64,000 bases of DNA, from positions 3,906,001 to 3,970,000 of the forward strand of contig JAJQJQ010000012.1 of the NCBI GenBank assembly GCA_028622995.1, given 5' to 3'. The position numbers were made by a program, and so were the translations under genes. Below, piece after piece: positions 52,156 to 64,000 of the stretch. Under the pieces are notes generated by a model. The model saw only the letters and a list, made by a program, of their open reading frames with translations. It did no database searches and was not told where the DNA came from. Each line of letters opens with the position of its first letter. Within the stretch, counting starts at the first letter, position 1. Source of the stretch: Panagrolaimus kolymaensis (Eukaryota > Nematoda > Chromadorea > Rhabditida > Panagrolaimidae).

Positions 52156-53742
52156 ATGTCGTCGGATAATAAAACAATAGTAACCCGTTCAAGAACTCGA
52201 GTACATGGAGATAAAATTGAAACTCCACCTTTGAAGCCTCCCAAAAATCGTGAGCGTAAGTTTTCTTCAATTTTTGCTAAAGACAGTTACATTCTTATGG
52301 TATAAATTTTTAGCAACAGCAAGTTCGTCCCAAATGCATTCAAAAGAGAGAAAAGAAGTAAGAATAGGAGATAGTTGTCAAGTTCCTTTACCCGAGGTTG
52401 AATCAAGTTATATTGGGGATGATAAACGCGAAACATATTGCGATGATTTAGATGTTATGGTTTGGAATGGTGAAAAAGAATTAAAAGATGATGACGTTGC
52501 AGAATATACTCGTCATGCAGTTAAAGTACATCGAATCCCAGTTGATAAGGTTTGTGAAAATTTCAGAAACAATGTACACAAATTTCGTTTTTAGGCTTTA
52601 TATATGCTTCATACATGCAATAATGATATTGATAAAGCTAAACTTGAACTTTATGGCCATATAAATCTTGAGGATCAATGGACAGCTGATGATGATAGAG
52701 TTTTTTGGTATGCATTCCAAGCGTTTGGTAAAAATTTTGCAAAAATCAAACAACTTGTATGTGTTATTTTTGCCTTTTTTCTTTCATTTACCTCCATTTA
52801 TTTTTAGTTACCCCATAAAAAAATGCTTTCAATTATCAATCATTATTATGCAACCAAAAAGCATCAATATTATAAATCAGTTTTAAATGATGAAATGGGA
52901 AAATCAGCAACTTTCGATTTGTCCGATGATGAAGAGGCTGAACCCCAAAAGAGATCTCATGTTTTTTATATATGCAAAAATTGTGGAGCTAGCGTTAAAC
53001 GAACATATCACGTTAATTTACTTGAAGTTTGTAAAGCTTGTAAACTATATTTCAAGTATGTTTATTTCACTTTCTAACATTCTTTTAATTCAGGCAATTT
53101 CTAGAGTAGCAAATGAGCATCGCCCCGTAAATCGACCTCGGCAATTTGATAAACGAGTAACATGTCCACCAGAAATGGTTGAAATTGCAGAACAATTTGC
53201 TGAAATGGCAAGAGAATCAAAGCATGCAATGAATGGAGAAGATATTGTATGCGTTGATCGACCAACTCGAACTGTTTGCGATGATCTCATTGAGTAAGAT
53301 TTCGACCATACTATTCATATATAAGTTTTTCAATTTTAGGGAAACCCACATTAAAATTGATTCAAATAAAGCAAAAGCCCATATATTAAATTCCAAAAAT
53401 AATGCCATTGATTACAATGAATTTTGTGATGTTAAAAAAGCTACAGAATTACTTGAACGAATCAGTAATGAAAAAACTTCATCTCGTCAACGTCATTCAC
53501 ATACATGGTCAGATTACGAACAAGCGGCAGCTTTTCATTGTCTCATTCGATTCAATAATAATTATGAAGCCGTTGCTGAAGTTATTGGTAATAAAAGTAC
53601 AGAAATGGTTAAAGCTTTTGCAATTGAAAACCAAGAAACTATTCGAAAGGCTATCGAACAACAACAATCCCTTGATAAAGAAATTAACATCGAGGAGGAA
53701 CTACCCAAAGCTCCACCGGCTGAAATCATAGACCTTGATTGA
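52156..53742 (+). CDS. ELM2-SANT corepressor, CoREST-like, with GATA-type zinc finger
   Basis: About 450 residues over six exons. ELM2: RKEVRIGDSCQVPLPEVESS, YCDDLDVMVWN and YTRHAVKVHRIPVDKALYML. SANT1: EDQWTADDDRVFWYAFQAFG, KNFAKIKQLLPHKKMLSIIN. Then ICKNCGASVKR ... EVCKACKLYFKYA, a C-x2-C-x15-C-x2-C finger ending in the Y-F-K-Y of MTA/RERE GATA-like fingers. SANT2: SHTWSDYEQAAAFHCLIRFN, VAEVIGNKSTEMVKAF, which is the CoREST signature VIGNKS-x3-VK-x-F. CoREST recruits LSD1 and HDACs to chromatin (family knowledge). The exon junction after LYFKY uses a GTTTAT donor rather than the nearby GTATGT, because only that keeps the frame. The combination ELM2-SANT-finger-SANT mixes CoREST and MTA/RERE features. 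Confidence 0.85.
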
Positions 53743-54040
53743 TTCAGATTTTTTTGTAAATAATTGCATTTAATATATTTTGAACTTTATTTTTTCCATC
53801 TTTAACTTTGTAATCACATCCTTCCCATGCCATTGAAAGCAAAAATAAAAACAAAAAAACTTTATTATTTTTGAAGAAAACATTTTCAACTTTACACGTG
53901 TTTTTTGGTTGGTTGAGTGCACGCACTTGAGCGATAATAAAAAATATGTTAAAAAACAATTACATATATAATAAAAAATTATTACTTTACAAAAAAACAT
54001 AAAAATGGGATGAATATAAAAAAGCTGATAATAATGGTTT

Positions 54041-57000
54041 TTAATGAAAAGGCTGCCGACGACTTGAAGGTGGTGAACGACTAGTGTCAACTGAAGTTCG
54101 TGGACGTGGCGATGATGCCATTCGACGAAATGTTGGAGGCGATACTGAACCAGATCGCTGCTCTTCAAAATATTTTTGTATTGCATCAAAAGCTGAACCA
54201 AGCCGTTGAAGTTGGTCAGAAATTGATTCATTGGGTTGAGCTTCATCTTCTTCTTCGGTTGGTTGAACAACTCTTTCTAATAGGTTTTCAACGGATTCTG
54301 ATAGGGTATTTTGATTGCAAATTCTAAAAGTTAATAATGTTCTTTAAGTTTTTAAGTGGCTTTTTAGTTAAACCATGTTGCTGTAGAAAAGAATGGATTA
54401 GTTTTTTCCATATTTTTTCTACATATCCGATTTCAGAAGGGTCAATAAGATGAAATGCTTACTTGATAAGTTGAATACTTTTAAGACATTTTTGTGTTAA
54501 AGCATCAACTTGTTTTTCTAATTCATTTGAATGTCCAGGCATTTCTTCATCTTCACCAACATGACTCAAATCATCGTGTGATTTGTTACTTCGTTGATCT
54601 CTTTGCTAAAGAATATGTATTTATTTATTTTTATTTGAAGCCATTTAATGGTTTTAACTTACAAGACGTTTAAATGAAAGTCCAGATGAACCTGGATGAA
54701 ACGAAATTGAACGATTTTGTTGGTAGATTTTTTCTCTGAAAATTGCTGTATTCAATTATCAATGAGCTCTGATGTGAGTGTTTTAATAGAAGCAAAAATA
54801 AAAATGACCACACCCACTACTGATAACAAAAAAGAACAACGAAAAATAAAAACGACGAGAATCAATTAAAAAAAAGCGACTCACTCTGAATTTTCTTCGA
54901 CTGGTGACACTACAGATGAGTGACCTCCAGATGTTAGATTTAATAAACTGTTAGAAAAAAAAACATTAAGAAAAATTAGAAATGTTTTTTAGAAGAAGAA
55001 TAATGTGTGTATGTAAATAAATTAAAAAAGTTAATTAAAACAAAATGTAAAAACTAACCGAGCTTTGAGTTGTTGAATTTTTTTAGCTTCAGCAGCAGAT
55101 TTTCGAGGATCATACTCTTTTCTTCGAAGCCATGCAACCATTTCAGGTGTATCTTTTACTATTGCAACAGGTTGTGGAGGCTTTTTCGCTGTTATTGGTG
55201 GTGGAGCCATGCCTGCTCGAAAAAGTGGACGTGAACCTCCGCTATTTCGAGTGGATGGAGGATTAAATGGAGTTGTGGACGATGAAGAAGAAGAGGGGCC
55301 AGCTCGCATTGAAAAACGACCACCATCGCCACGTCTAAAATTATGAAAGATAGAGAATAAGAAAAATATTAAAAAGAAAATATTTAAAAAACAATTAAAA
55401 TAGTAATTGAGATGGTGAGTTGATTGAGTGAGTAGGATACTGTATGATGCTGCTAGTTTCAATTAGTGATGAATTAGCAAAGAAAAAATGAAGCCATTAG
55501 TGTATTTTGTTTCTCGACTCTTGCTAGTAATTATTACAAAGGACAAAACACAAACTGGTAAAAAAAATGAAACAATCACAAGAAAACAAAAGCAATGGAG
55601 AAAAAATAACTCACGTTTCGCTGTGACATCGACATGGCCTGTGATTGCAAGTGCAAGAATTAGAGCTTGAAAAAATAAAAAAAATAGTGAATTTGGAACA
55701 TAAACGAAGGGAAAAAATACTCCGACCCAAGCCAATAAAAAAAGAATGAATCCCCAAAGCTTTGAAGGGAAAAAATGTGAAAACCGAAAACTAACCTAAA
55801 ATTATTGGTGGAAGTGCTCGAAGATGCTTGTTGCTTTTGACATGGTCGAATTGGGGTTGATGGCTTTGAAGTTGAAGGGCTTGGTTCATTGCCTTTAGTT
55901 ACTACGGGAGCATTTGTACGATCACGTAATTGTTGAAGTCGAGTTGCAAGTAAAGATTGGCGAGGAGGTGGAAGTTTAGTTTCACTAACTTGTCGAGCTG
56001 AAGATGGCGCTGATGAATATGGAGTTTCAGATACAGTTGATGACGATTCATCATTATCATTATCTGAGCTATCAGTATCATCAACATATCTTTCATATGG
56101 TCGATTTCGAGTATCAACCACATATGTTCCTGCTTCACTTTGAGTATCAAGATTATCATCTTTAAAATTTTTCATTACTTCGTATTCTCCTGTTGGAGCA
56201 TCTTTAAATCCTTGAATCATTTTATTAAATAAATAATGTTTTGGATCTTGAGTATCTGATTCGATATCATCTTTTCTATTTGAAGCTGCAGTTGCGGGTG
56301 CACTTCGTCGCATCATTCTTCGACTTGTTGGTGCTTGTCTTGCAGCATCTTGAAGTGAAAAGGCTTTCTTTTCTGTTGGTGTTGTTGCTGCTTCATCATT
56401 ATCAAATGATACCGTAAAAGAAGTAGCTGGAGCTCGATTTGATGCAACTTTGGGTGGTGGCGTTTTTTCTTTTTCCACTTTTTCCACTGGAGCATTAAAA
56501 TCAATATCCATTCTAATTGCTTTTTGCACAGGTTTGGATGGAGGTGGCGTGGATTCCAAAGCATTTTCAGGTGGAGATGATCGACCAAGTTGAGCTTCTT
56601 GTGGAGAAAATTCTCTTCGATTTGGTGGAGATAATGTCGGAGTTTTTTCCTCTGATGGTGATTTTTCACTTTCAGTTGAACGTTTTTCCGTTAAAATTCT
56701 TGGATGACTTCGTGTTGGAGATGGTTGTTTTTCTTCAATTCCGATTCTCGTCGTTGGCTCCGTGGTTCCCCACCAAACAGGTCGTTGTCGGTTTGTAATT
56801 AATGAAGTATTAAAAACATTATTGCCAGAATAATCAGCAATAATGGATTCACCTGTAGCTGATGCAAATCCCGAAGTACATGATGATGTAGTACTAAATT
56901 TTCCACCCATAGGTAAAGTTTGATGATGATTGGGTGATGATGGTTCAAAATTTGAATTAGCATTCGAAGTTGGTGGCATTTGAGCAAACGATGTTACAGG

Positions 57001-60000
57001 ATTATTATTCGAGGCATAACCCGACTGAGCTATAGTTGATGGTGCGGGAGAAGATGACATGGAATCTCGTGAATTTCTTCGTCGAAAATGTCCTGCATGT
57101 TTAGTTGAACCGGAGCTTTCAGATTCAATGGAATGTCGAGATCCATGATTTCGTTGAAAATATTCGGGTTCAGGTTGACCACAAACCGAAACATTACTTG
57201 ATGGAGGATGTTCAACAAAATATCCAGCATTTCCATAACTTGTATTAAATGAAGCTTGTGGATGATGGAAAAACATTGCTCGATTATGGGTTGGACTTTG
57301 AGGTGGTTGATTTTGTTGTTGGTGGTGATGTTGCTGAGGCATGGGTTGAGCTTGTGAAGCCACGATATAACCTTGAGGTGGCTGATGATAATACACAGGT
57401 GTTGTAGGAACAAGAGGATAATAATATTGTGGCTGTGGAGCTGTAGGGAAATAATATTGTTGACCTGTATTTGGATCCACTAAAACTTGGGGCTGTGGTT
57501 GATGATGATAGGCTTGAGGTTGTTGTTGGGATTGAGGCATTTGATGTGGATTTGATAGCTCCCGTCTAACCATAATTGGCGAAGACATGGCTACAGCTGC
57601 TTGCTGGTGATTATAATCATTCCTTGGTGGTGGTGATGAAGCATATTGCACTGCCCCGGTAGATGGAGGAATATTTGATGAAGAATCAATTGATTTGGCA
57701 TAATGCCGATCTGAATTTAATGAATCATTGGAATGCATCCTAGTTAATTCGAATGCAGAATGTCGATTTTGATAAGCATCTAAAAAATTGATAAAGTTTT
57801 ATTGCAGGAAAAATTAGAATAATTATGTTTAACTGTTACAATTTTGGAAAGTAACTATGATTAAAACCCTAATAAATCTAGTATAAATTTATAATCTCAT
57901 AGCCTTTACCTTCTTCCGTAACTTGAAAAGGTGGATAAAAAACCGCAAAAGAATTAGCAAAATCTAAACCAAATACAGTAAACATTGCTTTCTGCTTTGT
58001 AAACAAAAAATCCCTAATCTTTTTACATTAAAAGTAAAAAATCAAGAAAGGGTTATAAATAAATGTGCCGATAAATAAAAAAGTTTTTAAGATTAAAAAC
58101 TTTTTATTTGCAGAAGCAAATTAATTTGATTTTCTTTATATTTTTAAACAGTTTTTAAAATCATTGGTAAAGAAAAGGGAGGAGTTTTAGTTTATATGTT
58201 TTTTATCAGTGTAAATATAAAAGAAGTTTTGGGAGAATAAAAAAAATAAATAAAAAGAATAGAAGTGTCATTAATCTATCAATCGAGTAATTAAATAATG
58301 ATCTTTTCTTCTTCTCTTATTACTTCTACTTACAAACTTTATAAACTATCATTAACGGTCATTGTGTGTGGAAGAAAAAAAGTGTAATGATTGATTTTAA
58401 AATTAAATTGGTTTGTTTTTTATTTATTTGTTTGATGGCGCAGAAAATAAAAAATATGGTAAACTTTCAAGGTCTTTAAGAATAACAAATTAAAATAAAA
58501 AGGTTTTTTGCGTGTGGCTAATTTTTTTCTTCTAAAAATAAAATACTTTGGAGACATTAAACAACTTTTTTGTGTGTCAAAATTTATTTATTTATTTTTT
58601 AACCTCATTAAAAAAAATTTCAACGATTCAAAAAAACTAACCGTAAGAAGGCGGTGATGATGGTGATACAGTAGCTGTAGCAACGGTAGTATTATTATTG
58701 CTATTAGCGTTGTTGCAGTTGGACCGAGAAAACTGAAATAAAAAAGACACTTAAATTATGGCGAAAAAAATAAGGCAGTGTAAAGAAAAATGAAATTATG
58801 ATAAGCAAAAAGAAAGGATCCGTTTTTGTCTTGTATCAATAATGAAAAAAACAAAAGTATAAAGCAATTAAGATTTTAAAGGAAAAAAATTGAAATTAAT
58901 TAAGTTTGACAGGATAATACATAAAATATTGATTCAATAAAAAAATTAAGATTAAAATAGATTTCACTAAAGAAGAAAGGTAAAAAGCTAGAAAAATTGA
59001 AAAGTTTCAAAGTTCTTAAAAACGGAAGAAAAAAAAGGGAAGCTAACAAAAAAAAATCAATATGATTCATTTTTAAAAGTTCTCAAATTTCAATATTGCT
59101 CGTTTGCTCGATATGAAAACTCTGATAACATTAACTACCGAATTACTTGTAACACCTATTACAGTCTTCCTCTCTCCCGCCAAATATCGCTGTTGACCCA
59201 AAATTAAACATGATTTCTGCCCTTTTTTAAAACAAAATTTTACGTTCCCATAAAAAACTTTATATTTTTTTTGCTGAACTAAAAAAAAGTGCACTCTATT
59301 TTTTAAATGATAAATTGCCTAAGGCAACCAACATCAAATCACATCAAACCACGATTTTGTTTCTTTTTTTCATTACATCGCTGAAAACTTTTTTTCATGT
59401 GTTTTTTGCGCAAAGAAAAGATCGGGGATTTGGTTTTATAAAATCTAAATCTAAATTGATTTCACGTTTAATGGTTGGCCGAAATATATAATTGTGCATA
59501 AAATATTTTGCAGGTTTTCAGGCGGCTAAGCTTAAAAGAGAATTAGAAGAGAAATATTGGATTCCAAAAATCTATTTAAACTTATTTTTTCCATTTGCAA
59601 GTCATTTATATACTTGGTTGGATTTGACCTTGATTGACAGGTGAAAAAATTAAAGAAAAAATGAACGCAAAGGGTAAACTTTTTTGTTCGGAAAGAAAAA
59701 TATAATTAGTTTAAGGGAGTTAGAGTCTTTGTTTGTTATCTTTGAAAAACAAAAATAAAATAAGAAGCTTTCATGAAATATAATATTTTTTCTTTTCAAG
59801 TAAGAAGGAAGCTGGGTTAAACTAACTTTTGGTGGTTAAATATGGCAAACTTTTTTTTGGTTGAAGACAAACGACTTTCCTATTTGCGAAAATTCCTCCA
59901 AGAAAAATAAAACTAAACTATAATGACGAACACGAGAAGGCAAAGCAACTAAAAAAGCATAAGGACGTTTGCTGCGTGTGCAAAGAAAAAAAATGAGAGC

Positions 60001-63000
60001 ACACGTAAAAAAAATATATGTGCCACGCGCAAAGCAAAAAAACCCTCTGCGAAAATATTGTCGTCGTCGTTTGTTTGTTTGTATGGTTGTCAACCAATAA
60101 TAACACAGAAGCGAAGAAAAAAGTAGAAAATATGAAGAAAGTAAATCGATTTTATTTATTGAAAAAAAAATAATAACATAAATTGTCATCGTTGGTTGAA
60201 TGGTAAGTGCGCAAAAAATTGACTGTTTTTCTTTTTTCTGCGACAAGGACACAGACCTTCATCATCATCGATGAAAAGGAAAAAATGGGAGCAACGATGG
60301 AAAGAAAATACAAAAAAGAAAGAACCAGGCGCAACTTGGTTGGGTTTTGTTGTTCTACTTCCTTTTGGTCACTTTATTTTTTTAATGCAAAATAATGAGA
60401 AAAAAATTGGAAAGAAATAATTGCGAGAAATATCCTCTAAAAATCTTGTACTAAATACGAATTCGAGCAAATATTCTGTCAACAAATCAATTAATGGATT
60501 TGAGAAAGCAATACAAAAAAATATTTTGTATGTTTGTTCAAAGCTTTTTATATGATTCAGCTTTTTTATTTTGGGAAACACACACGAGAAGAAAGAAGCT
60601 GCTTTATTTAAAAAGTCTATGAGAATCAAAAAATCTGGGATTGTTGTTGAAAAGAAACATAAAAAATGTTATGATAAATTGTGAGAAAAAAATATGGAAC
60701 TGATGATGAAACATAAAAAAGGCAGCAGCAGCTCTTTTTTTCAGAGACATAAAATAAAAGGCGATAAGAGACGAGTAAACGAGAAATAATAAGAAAACGC
60801 GATGCCAAGTGAAGAAACAACGGCTTCTTCCAATTCTTCATCGGGCCAGCTTGAAATATGCCATACTTTGACGGTTTCTCCTAACAAAAAAAAAAAATAA
60901 AGAAAACAAAGAAAAGCTTGCTTTCTTGCTTTTTCTTATGGCAAAAGAAAAAAACCACATGGGAGTTAGCCATTTTTAAGCTTTTGGTAGTAGCATTGGT
61001 GGAAGAGGGCGACTCTAATTCAACCTTGAAACGATCCATAAAAATGACCAATGGTCGAGAAAAAAACCAAAAATAAAAGAAGCAAAAATAAAAAGCAAAA
61101 AGCGTATTTATTATTGATTGAAAGTCGCTCGTCGTGGTTGTTGTTTTTGGTGTCGCTGCCGCTAAAGAAGAAAGGGAAAAAAAGAAGAAGGAGAAAGTGT
61201 CCGCTGCGTTCATTTCCAACTAACTATATTCCCTTTTTTAGAAATAGAAAAACAGCAAGATTTTTGTTCTCCCGAAAATGGAAGAAAATGCTGACTAACG
61301 ACGACTAACATCTCCTGCTGGCCATCAATAATACCTGAGAAGGAGGAAAAATGGTATATATTTTTTTCGGGACACCTGTGAAGACGTCGTTTTTTTTAAA
61401 TTTATTCGAAGAGAGAAGAACAGAAATTTTTGAAGCCTTGAAGCTTTGTTCATTCAGAACTTGAAAAAAAATCCATACCAAGAAAGAATAGTTTTTTCTT
61501 CGCCGTTTGAAAAATGGTTCAAAATAAAGAGAATTTTTTTGATGAATTTCGTTGTTAATCCTTTTTTCGTGTTTCCTAAACGGGAAAAGTGAAAGAGAGA
61601 TAGATGATGATGATTTCAGCGGTGTATGATTCAACTTGAGAATGTGAGTCTTCAAATGCAAAATCTTAAATTTTAGTTTATCCATTCTCGAAACCTAAAT
61701 AAAACAATTTTTATGTACAGTTTCCAAAAACTCTTTAGCATACTGTAAAATCGATCATGAATAATTTTTAATCTCCAAAACTTATAAAGCATAATCACAT
61801 GCAAATATATTCTGTCATCGTTGAAACAAATGTTAATCTTTTTTTCTTCTATCACCAACTTAGAGACTATCGTAGTTTTTTTTTATATTGCCACTATTCC
61901 TAAAACAAGCAACCACGAAAAAAGTGTAAAAACAAAACATTGTTTTCGTCAAATGTAAAATGCTGGAAAAAATAAGGAATGGAAAGCAAAAACTTTTTTT
62001 ATGATGATGTTTGTCCTTTTCTTCCTAGTAATTTTGATTGTTATTTACGCACTTGGAAATGTTTCATGGGAAAGTTCATAAAAATAAAAAAATTAACATA
62101 AAAATGAATGAATGTGAAGGCAATGAAGTTTGATTTTTCATTGCATAAAAATGAAGTGATGAAGAGTGGTGGTTGATTTTTAGTTATCAAAGATACTAAA
62201 GAATATAAAAAAGCTATAGGAACCAAAGGATCCAAAATATACCCAAATAATGTAAATTTAGAGAATGTAAGGAAACATTTCAGGGTTAATGCATACATAT
62301 TCTATAGGAAATTACTTGAGCAGATTTTAGGACATTTATCGTAAAAAGTAAAATGCAATGAAATATTGGTGAGTGGCGGTTGATTTTAAGTTATCAAATT
62401 TCACGACCAGCCGAAGGCTGGCGGCGTGATAATTGAAAATTAAGCTTTTTTTTATGAAAAATAAGTGAATGGATGTTGTCAATGAGGGGCTTTAAATTAT
62501 TTTGGGTACATTAGAAGGTGGATTTTATTGCAGGAATGTAAGGAAACATCGGAAGGAAGCAGTTTGTGCTGGGAAATTTAAAGGCGAATTCTTCATTCCT
62601 TAAATAAGTATTATCAAAAGAAGTGGAGACTTTATTGGTATTTTGTATCGCTCGAGTAAAGACATTAGCTATCGGTGGGAGGAACTTGAGTGTATGGGAT
62701 GAGGATCTTAGATCCACGAATGAAAAGGATGGGGATTTCATGCCATGATGTAAATAAAAAAATTACTTAAATTTTATTGAATTATTAATTTTTATAGTGA
62801 ACAAACAAATAGGGATAGCGGCCCGGAGGGCCGCTTCTTGCCTAGTAAAAATAAAACGTTGATGAAAGTTTTAAAGCAAGAAATGGAAAAATAGCCATGA
62901 ATGAGAAAAATAAGGGAAAACAAAAAACGAAGAATAAGAAGAAGCTTCGAAAGAAAAAAAAAGTCATTACAAATAAATGAAACAATGAATAAAAAAATGC

Positions 63001-63395
63001 AAGAAGAAGAAAAAAATATTAAAAAGAAAAACATAGGAGTTTTTTAGTTAGTTGGGTGGTTGATGAGTTGGTTGGTAGTTTACGACATTTGAGGACAACA
63101 TGTTTATGACGCTAACATAAGCCATTGGGATAGAGTTAAAACTTTTTATGAGAATTTTCAGAACATTTTTAAACAAAAAAAGAAGCAAAGTTAAAGCGTT
63201 GAGCTATACCATTTTGGACGATCAATGTAAAGTTACTTTTGGATTAACTTTACTTACCCAATACGTGAACATAGAATTATTCACTCTTTCAGCTTCTCGA
63301 GGTTGCCAACCATAATTATCAACAGCAGCTGCTGCAGCAACTACAGTTTCATTAGGAGGTGATTGTGGAATAGGAATGGATCGTCGACGAGTCAT
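54041..63395 (-). CDS. long low-complexity protein, possibly CEP170-like
   Basis: Roughly 1000 residues. Exons: 63395-63258 (MTRRRSIPIPQSPPNE ... NNSMFTYW), 58732-58642, 57779-55796 (661 codons), 55334-55059, then about four short ones down to 54041, all in phase. The big exon is Gln/Pro/Tyr-rich first (PQPQYYYPLVPTTPVYYHQP), then Ser/Pro-rich with SFTVSFDNDE and QTHP-like blocks. The next exon holds VAIVKDTPEMVAWLRRKEYD, and the last has a coiled-coil-like NELEKQVDALTQKCLKSIQ and an Arg/Ser tail. SFTVSFDND followed by KKAFSL recalls the [AS]FT[VI]xFD motifs of CEP170, a centrosome/microtubule protein, but no FHA domain is seen, so this is tentative. Many Ser-Pro sites suggest phosphorylation. 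Intron 1 is about 4.5 kb, very long for this window. Confidence 0.75.
58743..63257. other. 4.5-kb first intron of the CEP170-like gene
   Basis: AT-rich with many short overlapping frames on both strands and no splice logic. Two GC-rich hairpins and a diverged direct repeat occur at about 62160-62840. I see no nested gene, unlike in the cathepsin F intron. Alternative promoters could lie here. Confidence 0.5.
62164..62834. repeat. hairpins and direct repeats, possible mobile remnant
   Basis: A phrase GAGTGGTGGTTGATTTTTAG near 62164 recurs as GAGTGGCGGTTGATTTTAAG near 62374, each followed by TTATCAAA. GAATGTAAGGAAACAT occurs near 62263 and again near 62534. Two GC-rich hairpins stand out: 62401-62429 (CCAGCCGAAGGCTGG inside TCACG...CGTGA) and 62818-62834 (GCGGCCCGGAGGGCCGC). 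Together they suggest a decayed repeat with structured ends. No terminal repeats or coding part were found. Confidence 0.45.
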
Positions 63396-64000
63396 TTTTA
63401 TAAATATTAAAAATATTTGGTTATAATCGCAAAACAATAATTACAGCAAATTTCTTTTATATATTTTTTTCTTTGAATAAAGCAAAACAAATTTTTGCTA
63501 ATAAATAACAAATTCCATGAAATACAGAGAAGAACGAAACACAAATAAATATACAGATTTCTTTTCCAGAAAACAATTTACAAAATCTCAAAAAAAAATT
63601 CAATTTAAAATTTTGTTAATTACAAAATTTTTGAACAAAAAAAGTGATTAAAATAAACAACAAACACGAATGTGATGTGATCAAAGGAACGATGAAAAAA
63701 ACCAATTACGATCAAGGATCAATTTTATTTCAGTAGCACACACGAAAAAAATAAATGACTTTTGTCAAAAAAAAATAAAACTTGATTGTGTCTTCGTTCG
63801 CGCAATATCTAAAAAAAATATTTCTTTCTTATTTTAGTTTTAGAAATAAAAGAAGGGATGTTTTAATGACGACAGTATGAAATAAAAAAAAGAAACAGAT
63901 CAATCAAAGCTCTGATTTTTTTTTTGAAAGCAGCGGCAAGAAAATATAAAAAAGAGAACAATCACATGAGCTTTTGTTGTTGAAAACACAGGGAATGAAA
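63396..64000. other. upstream flank, no gene seen
   Basis: AT-rich 5' region of the CEP170-like gene up to the window edge. Nothing recognisable. Confidence 0.5.

Noticed and set aside
59836..61685. Several Phe/Lys-rich frames in the long intron
   Set aside because: Typical AT-rich chance frames without splice signals or domains.

Overview
The window is nuclear DNA from a nematode. Genes are broken into many exons by introns that are mostly 45-60 bp and end in TTTTTAG or TTTCAG. Intergenic DNA is very AT-rich with long A and T runs, and several genes have a splice-acceptor-like TTTTAG or TTTCAG just before the ATG, as expected for spliced-leader trans-splicing. The proteins (PP1-like phosphatase, PHD-SET methyltransferase, BROX, TIM50, TXNDC15, cathepsin F, cystatin, a CoREST-type corepressor and nematode-type orphans) fit an animal with nematode gene structure. 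The AT-richness suggests a Panagrolaimus-like clade IV worm, but that is inference. There is no operon-like bacterial content, no CRISPR array and no rRNA or tRNA gene that I could recognise.

Layout. 1-5.2 kb: sparse, with one tiny putative secreted peptide gene and one secreted Cys-containing protein. 5.2-9.6 kb: a decay zone with a dead TSSK-like kinase gene hit by a GC-rich hAT-like MITE (exact 8-bp target duplication) and by an element with six plus six inverted 12-mers, a short BEL/Pao-like remnant, a 729-bp terminal-inverted-repeat element and a dead C-type lectin gene. 9.7-13.1 kb: a divergent pair, PP1-like phosphatase and ionotropic-receptor-like channel. 13.3-19.1 kb: a lysine-rich protein with four tandem repeat exons, an IFT52/OSM-6 pseudogene fragment between direct repeats, and an MFS transporter. 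20.5-31.1 kb: small nematode-specific genes around a clear PHD-SET H3K4-type methyltransferase. 31.4-37.2 kb: BROX divergent from a TIM50 gene, which is tail-to-tail with a second TIM50 gene; a 245-bp foldback element lies between them. 37.9-39.0 kb: TXNDC15-like thioredoxin protein. 40.0-47.5 kb: cathepsin F with its own cystatin domain; one 5.0-kb intron carries two antisense genes, one encoding a neuropeptide/antimicrobial-like precursor. 50.6-51.2 kb: a secreted cystatin. 52.2-53.7 kb: an ELM2-SANT corepressor with a GATA-like finger. 54.0-63.4 kb: a long disordered protein, possibly CEP170-like, with a 4.5-kb intron.

How genes may relate: secreted cystatin and cystatin-bearing cathepsin F are neighbours and could act on the same protease class; the SET and CoREST-type proteins are chromatin regulators but lie far apart; the two TIM50 copies would both serve the TIM23 import channel. 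These links are inferred from family knowledge. Exon boundaries were read by eye from frame and splice signals; several (noted in entries) are uncertain.
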